Shown here: positions 1-8,840 of the stretch, in pieces | How the letters are laid out: every line of letters starts with the position of its first letter | Position numbering within the stretch: position 1 is the first letter of the stretch | Source of the DNA: Croceifilum oryzae | GTDB lineage: Bacteria > Bacillota > Bacilli > Thermoactinomycetales > Thermoactinomycetaceae | Reading direction: 5' to 3' | Length of the DNA stretch: 64,000 nt | NCBI RefSeq assembly: GCF_030814315.1 | Contig: NZ_JAUSUV010000010.1 | Location: 60,198-124,197, forward strand | Notes under the pieces: generated by a model | Seen by the model: the letters and a program-made list of their open reading frames with translations, nothing else | The model's database searches: none | Told to the model about the DNA's origin: nothing | Translations under genes and position numbers: made by a program

Positions 1-42
1 AATTCATCCCTCATTATAACAAATAAGGCATTCAACGGTTAG

Positions 43-77
43 AAAAAAGAACAGCCTAGATTCCTCAAGGCTGTTCT
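43..77 (-). terminator. Rho-independent terminator of the ctsR-clpC operon
   Basis: A 10-bp perfect inverted repeat (48-57 with 68-77) is followed on the minus strand by six T. It lies directly after the clpC stop codon. Confidence 0.9.
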
Positions 78-83
78 AATTGT

Positions 84-2540
84 TTACGCTTGTTTAGACT
101 TGGTTGATTTAGTTGTTTTCGTCTTTCCCTTTTCCACAACTAAAGCCCCATCTTTCAAATCGATTTGAACGGTATCCCCTCGCCCGATATGACCGCGAAG
201 CAACTCTTCCGATAAACGATCTTCAATATGCTTTTGGATCGCTCGACGGAGTGGACGAGCCCCGTATTGCGGATCGAATCCTTCTTTTGCGAGATAATTT
301 TTCGCAGCGTTTGTGAGAGTAAAATCGATCTCTTGTTCATGAAGTCGTCTGCGAAGCTCTTCCGCCATCAAGCTTACAATCTCTTGAAGATGCTCTTCTT
401 TGAGAGAATGGAACACAATCAAATCGTCAATCCGATTCAAAAACTCAGGACGGAAGCTTTTCTTCAGCTGTTCCATGACGTTATTCTTCATCTGTTCATA
501 CTCGTCTTTACTGGTATCACCCGTAGCAAATCCTAGGCGAGTATTCTTAATCATAGAAGCCCCGACGTTAGAAGTCATAATGATCACCGTGTTACGGAAA
601 TCAACGGTACGACCTTTCCCATCTGTCAGCCTTCCATCTTCTAACACTTGTAACAAGACATTGAATACTTCTGGATGGGCTTTTTCAATCTCATCAAAGA
701 GAACAACGGAGTACGGTTTGCGGCGTACTTTTTCCGTTAATTGACCACCTTCATCATACCCTACATATCCTGGTGGAGATCCAACTAGACGGCTAGTAGT
801 ATGCTTTTCCATGTACTCAGACATATCAATCCGAATCATCGCAGTTTCATCACCAAACATCGATTCTGCAAGGGCGCGAGCCAGCTCTGTCTTCCCTACC
901 CCAGTAGGCCCAAGAAAGATAAAAGAACCAATAGGGCGCTTCGGATCCTTAAGTCCAGCACGAGCTCGGCGAATCGCACGGGCAACTGATTTCACAGCTT
1001 CCTCTTGGCCAATCACGCGATTATGCAGGATGGATTCCATATTTAGCAAGCGCGCTGACTCTTCCTCTGCCAATTTGACAACTGGAATCCCCGTCCAACT
1101 TGCCACGATATGAGCAATATCATTCCCTGTTACTTCCGAGTCTGATCTACCTTGGTCCTGCTTCCAACGATTGCGAGTCGATTCCAACTCTTCGCGAAGT
1201 TTTTGCTCACGATCACGAAGGGAAGCTGCTTTTTCAAATTCTTGACTTTGTACAGCGGCATCTTTTTCTTTCTTTACATCTACCATCTTCTTCTCTAGCT
1301 CTTTTAAATCAGGTGGTACTGTATAAGAAGAGAGACGTACCTTCGAAGCAGCTTCATCAACAAGATCAATCGCTTTATCAGGTAGATAACGATCTGTAAT
1401 ATAACGATCCGAGAGCTTCACAGCTTGCTCAATCGCTTCATCTGTAATCTTCACACGATGGTGGGCTTCATAGCGATCCCGAAGTCCTTTTAAGATCAGG
1501 ACTGCTTCCTCTGCCGTAGGTTCATCAACAGTAATCGGTTGAAAACGACGTTCTAACGCCGCATCTTTTTCGATATATTTCCGGTACTCATCTAAGGTAG
1601 TTGCACCAATACATTGCAATTCTCCACGAGCCAGAGCTGGTTTTAAAATATTAGAGGCATCAATCGCCCCTTCCGCTCCACCAGCACCAATCAGAGTATG
1701 CAATTCATCAATAAATAGGATGATATTTCCCGCTTGGCGAATTTCGTCCATAATCTTCTTCAAACGATCTTCAAATTCACCACGATACTTCGTTCCTGCC
1801 ACAACGGTACCCATATCGAGTGTCATAACACGCTTTCCCCGAAGTGTTTCCGGAATTTCTCCAGCCACAATTCGTTGAGCTAATCCTTCTGCTACTGCGG
1901 TTTTCCCGACTCCTGGCTCTCCAATGAGAACAGGATTGTTTTTGGTACGTCGAGATAAAACTTGGACTACACGTTCGATCTCTTTCCCCCGACCAATGAC
2001 AGGATCTAGATGTCCATCACGGGCAATTGCAGTAAGATCACGCGCAAGTCCATCTAAGGTAGGTGTATTAGCGCTAGCCACGTGACCTCCACCAGCAGCC
2101 GATTCATTACTCCCCAGTAACTGCAAAACTTGTTGGCGTGCCTTATTTAAACTTACTCCCAAATTATTTAGTACCCGCGCGGCTACCCCTTCCCCTTCAC
2201 GGATCAGACCAAGGAGAATGTGTTCTGTTCCCACATAGGTATGGCCTAGCTTTCTCGCTTCATCCATTGACAGTTCGATCACTTTTTTTGCACGAGGAGT
2301 ATAGGCAATATTGGTAGGTTGATTCGTTCCTCTACCAATTAGATTCTCCACTTCCTTTTGAATCTTCTCGAGACCCAGTCCCAAAGCAACTAATGCCTTT
2401 GCTGCGATTCCCTCTCCCTCACGAAGCAAACCAAGTAAGATATGCTCCGTACCAATGTTGCTATGACCTAGTCGGACTGCTTCGTCTTGAGCAAGTGCCA
2501 ACACTTTTTGCGCTCTTTCTGTTAGGCGACCAAACATCAT
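84..2540 (-). CDS. clpC: ClpC AAA+ unfoldase (class III stress protease subunit)
   Basis: ATP-driven Hsp100 unfoldase that feeds proteins, including McsB-marked arginine-phosphorylated ones, into the ClpP chamber in the cytoplasm. The 818-aa product has the full ClpC layout: two Clp-N repeats (about 1-145), a first AAA+ module with Walker A GEPGVGKT at 207-214, a middle UVR-type coiled segment around 415-460 and a second AAA+ module with Walker A GPTGVGKT near 545. The N-terminus MMFGR matches known ClpC starts. It is the last gene of ctsR-mcsA-mcsB-clpC, 18 bp after mcsB, and is followed by a strong terminator. Control by CtsR is inferred from the operator upstream of ctsR. Confidence 0.98.
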   Translation of the reverse strand: MMFGRLTERAQKVLALAQDEAVRLGHSNIGTEHILLGLLREGEGIAAKALVALGLGLEKIQKEVENLIGRGTNQPTNIAYTPRAKKVIELSMDEARKLGHTYVGTEHILLGLIREGEGVAARVLNNLGVSLNKARQQVLQLLGSNESAAGGGHVASANTPTLDGLARDLTAIARDGHLDPVIGRGKEIERVVQVLSRRTKNNPVLIGEPGVGKTAVAEGLAQRIVAGEIPETLRGKRVMTLDMGTVVAGTKYRGEFEDRLKKIMDEIRQAGNIILFIDELHTLIGAGGAEGAIDASNILKPALARGELQCIGATTLDEYRKYIEKDAALERRFQPITVDEPTAEEAVLILKGLRDRYEAHHRVKITDEAIEQAVKLSDRYITDRYLPDKAIDLVDEAASKVRLSSYTVPPDLKELEKKMVDVKKEKDAAVQSQEFEKAASLRDREQKLREELESTRNRWKQDQGRSDSEVTGNDIAHIVASWTGIPVVKLAEEESARLLNMESILHNRVIGQEEAVKSVARAIRRARAGLKDPKRPIGSFIFLGPTGVGKTELARALAESMFGDETAMIRIDMSEYMEKHTTSRLVGSPPGYVGYDEGGQLTEKVRRKPYSVVLFDEIEKAHPEVFNVLLQVLEDGRLTDGKGRTVDFRNTVIIMTSNVGASMIKNTRLGFATGDTSKDEYEQMKNNVMEQLKKSFRPEFLNRIDDLIVFHSLKEEHLQEIVSLMAEELRRRLHEQEIDFTLTNAAKNYLAKEGFDPQYGARPLRRAIQKHIEDRLSEELLRGHIGRGDTVQIDLKDGALVVEKGKTKTTKSTKSKQA

Positions 2541-2558
2541 AAGCTAACACCTCTTTTT

Positions 2559-3638
2559 CTAGTCTGTTTGTTTCTCCATTCGTAAACGCTCTCGAATTAA
2601 ATCAGCCCTCTGAATATCACGTTCTTCAGGGTTCAAGCGCTCTCCTGCATATTGTTGTAAAAAACCTGGTTGAATCATTACCATTAACTCATTCATAACA
2701 TTAGAGCCAACATCTTGAATCATGCCTAAATCAATTCCAAGTCGCACATCGGACAATCGCTTCATCGCTTCTTTAGAGTCCATGATTCGCGAGTAGGCTA
2801 AAATTCCGAGTGAACGATATACGCGATCCTCTAATTGAATGATCGAGATACTGGTAAGCCTAGTCCGAGCCGATTGCTCATGCTCGATCATCTGCAGTAC
2901 GACCCCAATTAAATTCTCGATAATCTCCTCTTCTGACTGTCCTAACGTAACTTGATTGGACACTTGATACAATTGCCCTAGCGCTTCACTACCCTCACCG
3001 TAGATTCCTCTGACTGCTAAACCTACTTGCATAATGGCTGGAATCAAACGGTTTAACTGTTGCGTCATCGCAAGTGCCGGTAAATGAACCATGACAGATG
3101 CGCGGATTCCTGTACCTACATTGGTTGGACAATTCGTCATATATCCAACTTGATCATCAAACGCAAAAGAGAGTTCTTTTTCGAGCAAATTATCAATACT
3201 ACTTGCTAGTTCCCACGCTTTTTCAAGTTGCAATCCGGGATATAAAACCTGGATACGCAAATGATCTTCTTCGTTGATCATGATCGAGAGTGATTCATCG
3301 TGGCTGATAATTGCCGCCCCATGCCTAGAATCTTCAGCTAGACTCGGACTAATTAGGTGTTTTTCCACCAAAACTCGCTTCTCTAGATCCGTCAAGTTTT
3401 CCATGCGAATCAGTTCAGCAGATTGCAAGATAGGTTGGTGTTTCTTTATTTTTTTCCAAGCCTTTTCAATCGTTTTTACCACTTTTTCTCCTTGAGACGT
3501 GCCCGCCATCATCGGAAATGGAAGTTCAGTTAAATTTCTGGCGATCCTCACCCGACTACTAAAAACAATGTCAGATTGAGGTCCCTTCACTTTCATCCAT
3601 TCGCTCGTGGCACGTTGGATAAAGTTTTCTAATGACAT
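2559..3638 (-). CDS. mcsB: Protein arginine kinase McsB
   Basis: Kinase related to phosphagen kinases that phosphorylates arginine residues, marking proteins for ClpCP and inactivating CtsR under stress. The 359-aa product contains the family signatures SSRVRIARNL near the N-terminus and NCPTNVGTG in the ATP-guanidino domain. It lies between mcsA (12 bp gap) and clpC (18 bp gap) and needs McsA for activity in Bacillus. Length is normal and nothing looks damaged. Confidence 0.97.
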   Translation of the reverse strand: MSLENFIQRATSEWMKVKGPQSDIVFSSRVRIARNLTELPFPMMAGTSQGEKVVKTIEKAWKKIKKHQPILQSAELIRMENLTDLEKRVLVEKHLISPSLAEDSRHGAAIISHDESLSIMINEEDHLRIQVLYPGLQLEKAWELASSIDNLLEKELSFAFDDQVGYMTNCPTNVGTGIRASVMVHLPALAMTQQLNRLIPAIMQVGLAVRGIYGEGSEALGQLYQVSNQVTLGQSEEEIIENLIGVVLQMIEHEQSARTRLTSISIIQLEDRVYRSLGILAYSRIMDSKEAMKRLSDVRLGIDLGMIQDVGSNVMNELMVMIQPGFLQQYAGERLNPEERDIQRADLIRERLRMEKQTD

Positions 3639-3650
3639 CAGGTCCCCCTC

Positions 3651-4193
3651 CTACTCTGTTTCTAATTGTCTTTGCAGGGCTCGAATCTGATCACGAATCT
3701 GGGCTGCTTCCTCAAAAGCTTCCTCATGAATTTTGCGATGCAGTTGTTCTTTTAATTTCTCTAAATCGTGACGCATCCGGATTTTCCCTCTGGCACGTTC
3801 GGGTACTTTCCCGTTATGTTTGGTATTGCCATGGACCTTCCGCATTAATGGGTCTAGCCATTGCTGAAATGTCGAATAGCAATCGCTACAGCCAAAACGT
3901 CCAATTTTCGAAAACTGATTATATGTTAGACCACATGATGGACATCGAAGTACTTGCGGTGAATGACTCGCATCATCCTGGGGATTCCCCATCTGCGTAA
4001 TCGGCTCAAAATTTAAAAGACCAGACAATAAATGGTGGAAGGAGAAGCCGTGATCAAAACCAGGCATTTGTTCCCCTTTTTCCTGTGCACATAATTCACA
4101 CAGGTGGTATTCTGTCTTTTGTCCATTCACTACCTTTTTGTAATGAATCGTAGCTGGCCTTTTTCCGCATTCAGGACAGAGCACATCCATCAC
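3651..4193 (-). CDS. mcsA: McsA, zinc-binding activator of McsB
   Basis: Adaptor that activates the McsB kinase and modulates CtsR. The 180-aa protein carries four CxxC zinc-binding motifs (CPEC, CELC, CPSC, CSDC) in the first two thirds and a C-terminal UVR motif (EEAFEEAAQIRDQIRAL) like the one in ClpC. Its ATG overlaps the ctsR TGA (ATGA), so it is translationally coupled to ctsR. Confidence 0.96.
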   Translation of the reverse strand: MMDVLCPECGKRPATIHYKKVVNGQKTEYHLCELCAQEKGEQMPGFDHGFSFHHLLSGLLNFEPITQMGNPQDDASHSPQVLRCPSCGLTYNQFSKIGRFGCSDCYSTFQQWLDPLMRKVHGNTKHNGKVPERARGKIRMRHDLEKLKEQLHRKIHEEAFEEAAQIRDQIRALQRQLETE

Positions 4194-4660
4194 TCTCCTT
4201 TATTTGCGAATAATATGGTAATCATCATCCTCATCATACGTGCTCGCAACTGGTCACGCAGAATGAGCGGTAGTTGAATCAAATCTCGTGAAATCATACT
4301 TTTCATTAAATGAGCTTCCCTTGGAGTCATAAAACCTTCTTCAATCAGGCGATGTATTACATGCTCGGCAGTCACTTGGGGAATCGAATCTCCAATCCGT
4401 TCCAATAGCTCGATATAGTACCTCTGACTATCCAATACAGGAACTTTCTTAATCCGAATGTAACCGCCTCCACCTCGCTTACTCTCGACGAGGAAGCCCT
4501 TTTCCAAGGTAAAGCGAGTACTAATGACGTAGTTGATTTGCGAAGGAACACACTGAAATGAATCAGCCAGCTCGCTTCGCTTGATTTCCACGACACCCAG
4601 TTCGCTATCGACGAGCATCTGCTTTAGATAGTGTTCAATGATGTCTGAAATACTACTCAT
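4190..4660 (-). CDS. ctsR: CtsR, repressor of class III heat-shock genes
   Basis: Dimeric winged-helix repressor of clp and ctsR operons that acts as a protein thermosensor. The 156-aa protein has the CtsR N-terminal HTH and the glycine-rich wing segment RGGGGYIRI (about residues 61-69), whose glycines are the temperature-sensing element in the Bacillus protein. It is first in its operon, with a CtsR operator and sigma-A promoter just upstream, so autoregulation is expected. Confidence 0.97.
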   Translation of the reverse strand: MSSISDIIEHYLKQMLVDSELGVVEIKRSELADSFQCVPSQINYVISTRFTLEKGFLVESKRGGGGYIRIKKVPVLDSQRYYIELLERIGDSIPQVTAEHVIHRLIEEGFMTPREAHLMKSMISRDLIQLPLILRDQLRARMMRMMITILFANKGE

Positions 4661-4679
4661 CGGAAAACCTCCTGCTGAC

Positions 4680-4696
4680 TTTGACTATCTTTGACC
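4680..4696 (-). promoter_or_regulatory. CtsR operator (heptad direct repeat)
   Basis: On the minus strand the site reads GGTCAAA-GAT-AGTCAAA, which matches the known CtsR consensus RGTCAAANANRGTCAAA. It starts 11 bp after the -10 box and so covers the start of transcription. Confidence 0.93.
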
Positions 4697-4706
4697 TTCT
4701 GATTTT

Positions 4707-4735
4707 ATTATATCGTTTTCATTGGATAATGCCAA
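4707..4735 (-). promoter_or_regulatory. Sigma-A promoter of ctsR operon
   Basis: TTGGCA (4730-4735) and TATAAT (4707-4712) are separated by 17 bp on the minus strand, directly upstream of the CtsR operator. Confidence 0.85.
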
Positions 4736-4807
4736 TCATTTTTTAAACTCTACTCCACCCAATCTTCTTCTACAGTTTTCCCACGAATTGCAGTGCTTCA
4801 TACCTAC

Positions 4808-5512
4808 TCAAATCATCCTTCTCACTTCATGAACTCCATCTATTTTTTGGAGATCTCCTATCACATTGGTCAAACTTTCTGCACTCGAATCATTCAAACG
4901 AAGTGTAATGGTCAAACGAAGTTCTTTCGATGCTTCTTCCTCTTCTACACGCAACTTTCTCAGTTGAATCTCTTTTCCCTCAAAATAAGTGGCTAAATCA
5001 CCTATTCTTCTCCCTCGATCCTCCCCTTGTATGATAATTTCAAATTGGTATAGGCAACGCCTTTTCACCATATATTTTTCGATGCGATTTAATAACTCTA
5101 AACTGACTAAGACTAACAATGTGGTAATCACTGCCGCGAAATAAAAACCAGATCCCACAGCCAGCCCAATCGCAGCAATGACCCAAAGCGATGCCGCAGT
5201 CGTAAGTCCGCTGACGGTTACACCCTGCCTTAAAATGGTTCCAGCACCCAAAAAACCAATACCACTTACTACTTGAGCGCTTAAACGTGCGGGATCGAAC
5301 AAGAAGCGACGATCTGCTTCCATAAAGGGAACAAAGGCGTAAATCGAAATCAGCATAATTAGTGCCGAACCAACACTTACTAAGATATGAGTTCGAAAAC
5401 CTGCTGGATGATTATTTACCTCCCGTTCCCATCCAACCAATCCACCAAGAAGTGCAGCAACCATAAGTCGTAATACCATCTCCCACTCTGAGATATACCA
5501 AATACTGGACAA
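4808..5512 (-). CDS. MgtC/SapB family membrane protein
   Basis: Inner-membrane protein of the MgtC/SapB family, linked in other bacteria to low-magnesium growth and ATP or membrane-potential homeostasis. The 234-aa product has four or five hydrophobic segments in residues 10-150 with family motifs GGLVGWERE and GIGFLGAGTI, then a soluble ACT-like C-terminal domain (about 155-234). The start appears to be TTG, six bases after a GGAGGG ribosome binding site; no in-frame ATG fits better. It is transcribed away from the two-component genes. No Mg2+-sensing leader was recognised in the 164-bp divergent region. Confidence 0.9.
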   Translation of the reverse strand: MSSIWYISEWEMVLRLMVAALLGGLVGWEREVNNHPAGFRTHILVSVGSALIMLISIYAFVPFMEADRRFLFDPARLSAQVVSGIGFLGAGTILRQGVTVSGLTTAASLWVIAAIGLAVGSGFYFAAVITTLLVLVSLELLNRIEKYMVKRRCLYQFEIIIQGEDRGRRIGDLATYFEGKEIQLRKLRVEEEEASKELRLTITLRLNDSSAESLTNVIGDLQKIDGVHEVRRMI

Positions 5513-5676
5513 TATAATCCCTCCTAAGAGCTATAGATTTATGATGAAATCCGTCATAACATAAGTATGTTTAGGGTGATTCGTGGATGTTGAAGAAAGA
5601 GCCATATATGGTTATAAAGCGTTATTGATTTCATGATATGATAAATGATTATCCTTATTGTACGAGGGGTGTGTGT

Positions 5677-6498
5677 ATGTCATACAAGAGCATTCGTTGG
5701 TCGATTTTACTTTTACCCACAATCGTAATCGGCCTATGGGAATATATCCGGCATGATTTTTTGTTATCCCATCTATCAATGGAAATGGGGAACTGGCTCT
5801 CTCCCTTGATTGTACTTTTCGTCACATTAACAGTCTCACGATTATTGTTTGCTCGATATGAGCAACTACAGAAGCGGCTAGAAAGCGAACTTGCTGAAAA
5901 AGCGGTCTTACAGGAACGTGAACGAATCGCTAGGGAATTGCACGATGGAATTGCTCAGACCTTATTTTTATGCTCTGTCCAACTCGATTTACTAGAAAAA
6001 CAGCAGCCTACTCTCGAATGGAGTCCCATTCGAAACAATCTACATCAGATTCATAACTATGTACGCCACTCCATCGCTACCTTAAAAGAAGGAACTCAAT
6101 TAATTCCGATGACGTGGAGTCAACAAGTAGATGAACTCGTGAATGAATTTGAAAAGAAGATGGGGATTCCCGTATCCGTTCAATTAAAGATCCATGAGGA
6201 TTCCCTTACTTTTAAAGAACAAACTGAACTTATCTCCATCATCCAGGAAGCCCTTACTAACATATACAAACACGCAGGACAAGCTACTTATGTGTTTCTC
6301 CATCTTCGGCCTACTACTCATGGATGGCGACTTGAAGTAGAAGATGATGGACAAGGATATAAGGCGAACCCCCTCGATCATGCCGATCGATTTGGCTGTA
6401 AAATGATGCGAGATCGCGCAGAAGAACTAGGTGCTACATTCTCTATTACACACGAGATGGGAAAAACCAAAGTGTGGATTGAAAAAGGAGCCTCTTAA
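5677..6498 (+). CDS. NarL/DesK-type sensor histidine kinase
   Basis: Membrane sensor kinase with a HisKA_3 domain. The 273-aa product has two membrane segments (about 8-22 and 41-58) joined by a short extracellular loop, an H-box RERIARELHDG with phospho-acceptor His about residue 89, an N-box QEALTNIYKHA and a G-box DDGQG. The short outside loop leaves little room for a ligand-binding domain, so it may sense the membrane or a partner protein. ATG 5677 is chosen because it follows the GAGGGG ribosome binding site; ATG 5638 lies upstream of it. The regulator gene begins 1 bp after the stop. The ligand is unknown. Confidence 0.9.
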   Translation: MSYKSIRWSILLLPTIVIGLWEYIRHDFLLSHLSMEMGNWLSPLIVLFVTLTVSRLLFARYEQLQKRLESELAEKAVLQERERIARELHDGIAQTLFLCSVQLDLLEKQQPTLEWSPIRNNLHQIHNYVRHSIATLKEGTQLIPMTWSQQVDELVNEFEKKMGIPVSVQLKIHEDSLTFKEQTELISIIQEALTNIYKHAGQATYVFLHLRPTTHGWRLEVEDDGQGYKANPLDHADRFGCKMMRDRAEELGATFSITHEMGKTKVWIEKGAS

Positions 6499-6499
6499 A

Positions 6500-7162
6500 A
6501 TGAACAAATACCGAGTTATAATGGGTGATGACCACGAGCATGCCAGAGCCGCCATCAAAATCATTTTAGGAAGCGATCCTACCTTTCATATAATCGGCGA
6601 AGCGACGAATGGAAAAGAAATGATCCAACTTTGTAAAGAATTAATGCCTGATCTTGTATTAATGGATATCAATATGCCCGTACTAAATGGATTAGACGCA
6701 ACCCGAATATTAAAAGAAGAGCTGCCTCACATCAAAATCGTCATGGTCACGGTATCAGACGATGTAGCCGATTTATTTGAAGCGCTAAAAAAAGGGGCAC
6801 AAGGCTACTTGCTGAAGAACTTAAACCCTTCTATTTGGTTAGACTATTTACATGCCATCATGAAAGATGATGCCCCTATTTCCAAGGAAATAGCAAAAAG
6901 GATTTTAACTGAGTTTATGAGCCAGCCAAAAACACAACAAGAACACCGGTTAACATCACGAGAACAGGAAATCCTATCATTAGTGGCATTAGGGAATAGC
7001 AACAAGGATATTGCTCACTTGCTCACAATTTCGGAGTATACAGTAAAGAATCATTTGAAGAATATTATGCAGAAATTGCATGTTAGTAATCGAGTGCAGT
7101 TGACTCGGTTTGCGTTTGAGCAAGGGTATATGAGTGCTGCGAAGCCTTCAGAGAGTGACTGA
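6500..7162 (+). CDS. NarL-family response regulator
   Basis: Two-component transcription factor paired with the upstream kinase. The 220-aa product has a receiver domain with acidic pair Asp10-Asp11, phospho-acceptor Asp56 in LMDINMP and conserved Lys106 (YLLKN), then a LuxR/NarL helix-turn-helix (about 155-215, LTSREQEILSLVALGNSNKDIA). ATG 6500 lies 9 bp after AAAGGAG. Its targets are unknown; the lipoprotein gene 206 bp downstream on the same strand is an obvious candidate. Confidence 0.93.
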   Translation: MNKYRVIMGDDHEHARAAIKIILGSDPTFHIIGEATNGKEMIQLCKELMPDLVLMDINMPVLNGLDATRILKEELPHIKIVMVTVSDDVADLFEALKKGAQGYLLKNLNPSIWLDYLHAIMKDDAPISKEIAKRILTEFMSQPKTQQEHRLTSREQEILSLVALGNSNKDIAHLLTISEYTVKNHLKNIMQKLHVSNRVQLTRFAFEQGYMSAAKPSESD

Positions 7163-7368
7163 TTAATGGTTTATCAGTGCTACTTCTGTAAAAGCTTTGA
7201 AGTATCTCCCCTTAGAAACTTTTCTTACATCCTTCTTTGATAAGGATTCTGCTAAAATTGGTTCTTAGACTGCTTTTGGGGCTTTTGTTACCCATTTTAT
7301 GATCTAAAATAGTCTGTTATTTAGTTATAAAGCATTTCACTACTATTTTGAAAGGAAGTTTTTTTATT

Positions 7369-8118
7369 ATGAATAAGAAAATGAAGTTATGGATTTCGTC
7401 TGTTTGTATGGTAGCTACTGTTTCGTTGGTGAGTGGATGTGGAGGTTCGAAGCCTGCGGAGCATCAACATAATCAAACTCAACCAACTGGAGAACTTTCT
7501 GTATCGTTCAAGGCAAATCCGGATAAGTCGAATACAGGAGATCCTGTGACTTTTCAAGCAAATGTGAAGCAAGGGGAGACCGGAATAACGAATGCAAAGG
7601 TGGAATTTGAAGTTTGGAAGGGGACAAGCACGGACCACAAGCAGTATCCTGCGAAGCATATCTCCAATGGGGATTACACAGCTAGTGATTCTTTTAAGGA
7701 TGCAGGTGCGTATAACGTAGTGGTGCATGTGTATACAGATAAGGACCATAAGATGGCAGAAGGAACGTTTCAAGTAGGGGATCAAAAAGCAGAAGAGCAT
7801 GGTCATCATCACGGGGATCAAAAAGCCAGCCTGCATCTTATGCTTCCAGATACACCTGAAAAAGGGAAATCATTTTCATTAATGGGACATGTGATGGATA
7901 CAAAAGGGAAGCCACTAACAGGCGCCAACGTGAAGTTTGAAATATGGAAAGAAGGCGACAAGAAGCACCAATTTATCGATGCTTCTGAAGGCAAGGCTGG
8001 AGAGTACAGTAAAGATTATAGCTTCGCTGAGTCAGGCACATATCATGTACAACTACACGTAGAGAAACCTTCTATAAAACTACATGAGCATGTGGAGAAG
8101 ACGGTTACGGTTAAGTAA
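7369..8118 (+). CDS. His-rich lipoprotein with two YtkA-like domains
   Basis: Predicted surface lipoprotein of 249 aa. A short signal peptide ends in the lipobox LVSGC with the lipidated Cys about residue 24. Two homologous beta-rich modules follow (about 43-135 and 155-249), each with a pattern like AKVEFEVWK / ANVKFEIWK, typical of YtkA/FixH-like domains. His-rich segments (EHQHNQ near the N-terminus and EEHGHHHGDQ between the domains) suggest metal binding, which is inference. ATG 7369 is preferred over TTG 7348 because GGAAG lies 10 bp before it. It may be regulated by the adjacent two-component system. It has its own terminator. Confidence 0.85.
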   Translation: MNKKMKLWISSVCMVATVSLVSGCGGSKPAEHQHNQTQPTGELSVSFKANPDKSNTGDPVTFQANVKQGETGITNAKVEFEVWKGTSTDHKQYPAKHISNGDYTASDSFKDAGAYNVVVHVYTDKDHKMAEGTFQVGDQKAEEHGHHHGDQKASLHLMLPDTPEKGKSFSLMGHVMDTKGKPLTGANVKFEIWKEGDKKHQFIDASEGKAGEYSKDYSFAESGTYHVQLHVEKPSIKLHEHVEKTVTVK

Positions 8119-8199
8119 TTCGATGGTAGAATGACAAGGACATTTTTATTTCAGCCTATTAGACGTGTATTTAGTCTCGATGAAATGAAGCAATTAGCT

Positions 8200-8242
8200 A
8201 GGTATGTGTTTCCGTATGGAGCACATACCTTTTTATTTTTTT
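8200..8242 (+). terminator. Terminator after the YtkA-like lipoprotein gene
   Basis: A 9-bp stem (aggtatgtg at 8200-8208 with its complement at 8222-8230) is followed by a long T-rich run. Confidence 0.85.
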
Positions 8243-8344
8243 ATTTGAGGGAAAATATATTTTCCTAAATATGTAAATAGGTCTTCCCTGTTTATTTTCA
8301 TTTGGTTATAATGAGCCTATCATCGAACGAGATGGGGATATGTC

Positions 8345-8755
8345 ATGTCAGATATGAAGCTAATTCAGGACCACTTAACTCAGTTACTTTCCATGACAGG
8401 GAAAAATAACGCAAAACTAGCTGGTATGGATCAGAAGATAGATAGTATGGATCAGAAGATTAGCGGCATGGAAACACAGATTAATGGTCTTCAAGAGAAG
8501 TTTAGTGGTATGGAAACACAGATCAACGGTCTGGAAAAGAAGATGGATGAACGATTTAATAAAGTCGAGTCTGACATAGCAAACATGGACAAGCGGTTAA
8601 CCAATGTTGAGTCAGGGTTAGAGAGAGTCGAAGAGAAGGTCAGCGGAATTAAGAACGATCTAGCATTTTTAGCAGATCGCCATTACGATAAATCGCGGGA
8701 AATGGACCGTAAGTTTTGGGAATTGAAGAAACAGAACGACTCCAAAAAGCAATGA
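8345..8755 (+). CDS. Small coiled-coil protein with internal repeats
   Basis: Unrecognised 136-aa soluble protein. Residues 25-110 are almost entirely heptad-repeat coiled coil with tandem motifs: MDQKIDS/MDQKISG, then METQINGLQEKFSG/METQINGLEKKM. The pattern resembles short coiled-coil proteins of phages and Bacillales with no known role. The ribosome binding site GGGG lies 7 bp before the ATG, and a TATAAT at 8307-8312 may be its -10 box. It stands alone between two terminators. The repeats are present in the DNA too, suggesting recent duplication of an 11-14-codon unit. No function is assigned. Confidence 0.75.
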   Translation: MSDMKLIQDHLTQLLSMTGKNNAKLAGMDQKIDSMDQKISGMETQINGLQEKFSGMETQINGLEKKMDERFNKVESDIANMDKRLTNVESGLERVEEKVSGIKNDLAFLADRHYDKSREMDRKFWELKKQNDSKKQ

Positions 8756-8778
8756 GGGCTTCGTTAAAGCCTCTTTTC
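8753..8778 (+). terminator. Terminator of the coiled-coil gene
   Basis: A hairpin pairing gagggctt with aagcctc and followed by TTTT overlaps the stop codon of the coiled-coil gene. Confidence 0.6.
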
Positions 8779-8809
8779 TATATAATCGATTCAAAATACA
8801 TGCATGAAT

Positions 8810-8840
8810 AACCCCTGATAAGACTTATCAGGGGTTACTT
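8810..8840. terminator. 13-bp perfect hairpin between convergent genes
   Basis: AACCCCTGATAAG (8810-8822) pairs perfectly with 8824-8836 around a single-base spacer, followed by CTTTTA on the plus strand. It lies between the ends of the coiled-coil gene and the M50 protease gene. Confidence 0.75.

Noticed and set aside
4793..4996. Plus-strand frame opposite the end of mgtC
   Set aside because: It is a shadow of the mgtC gene in another frame without a ribosome binding site.
5513..5676. A magnesium (M-box) riboswitch upstream of mgtC
   Set aside because: The gap is 164 bp and lacks the conserved M-box sequences; only normal promoter-like AT-rich DNA is seen.
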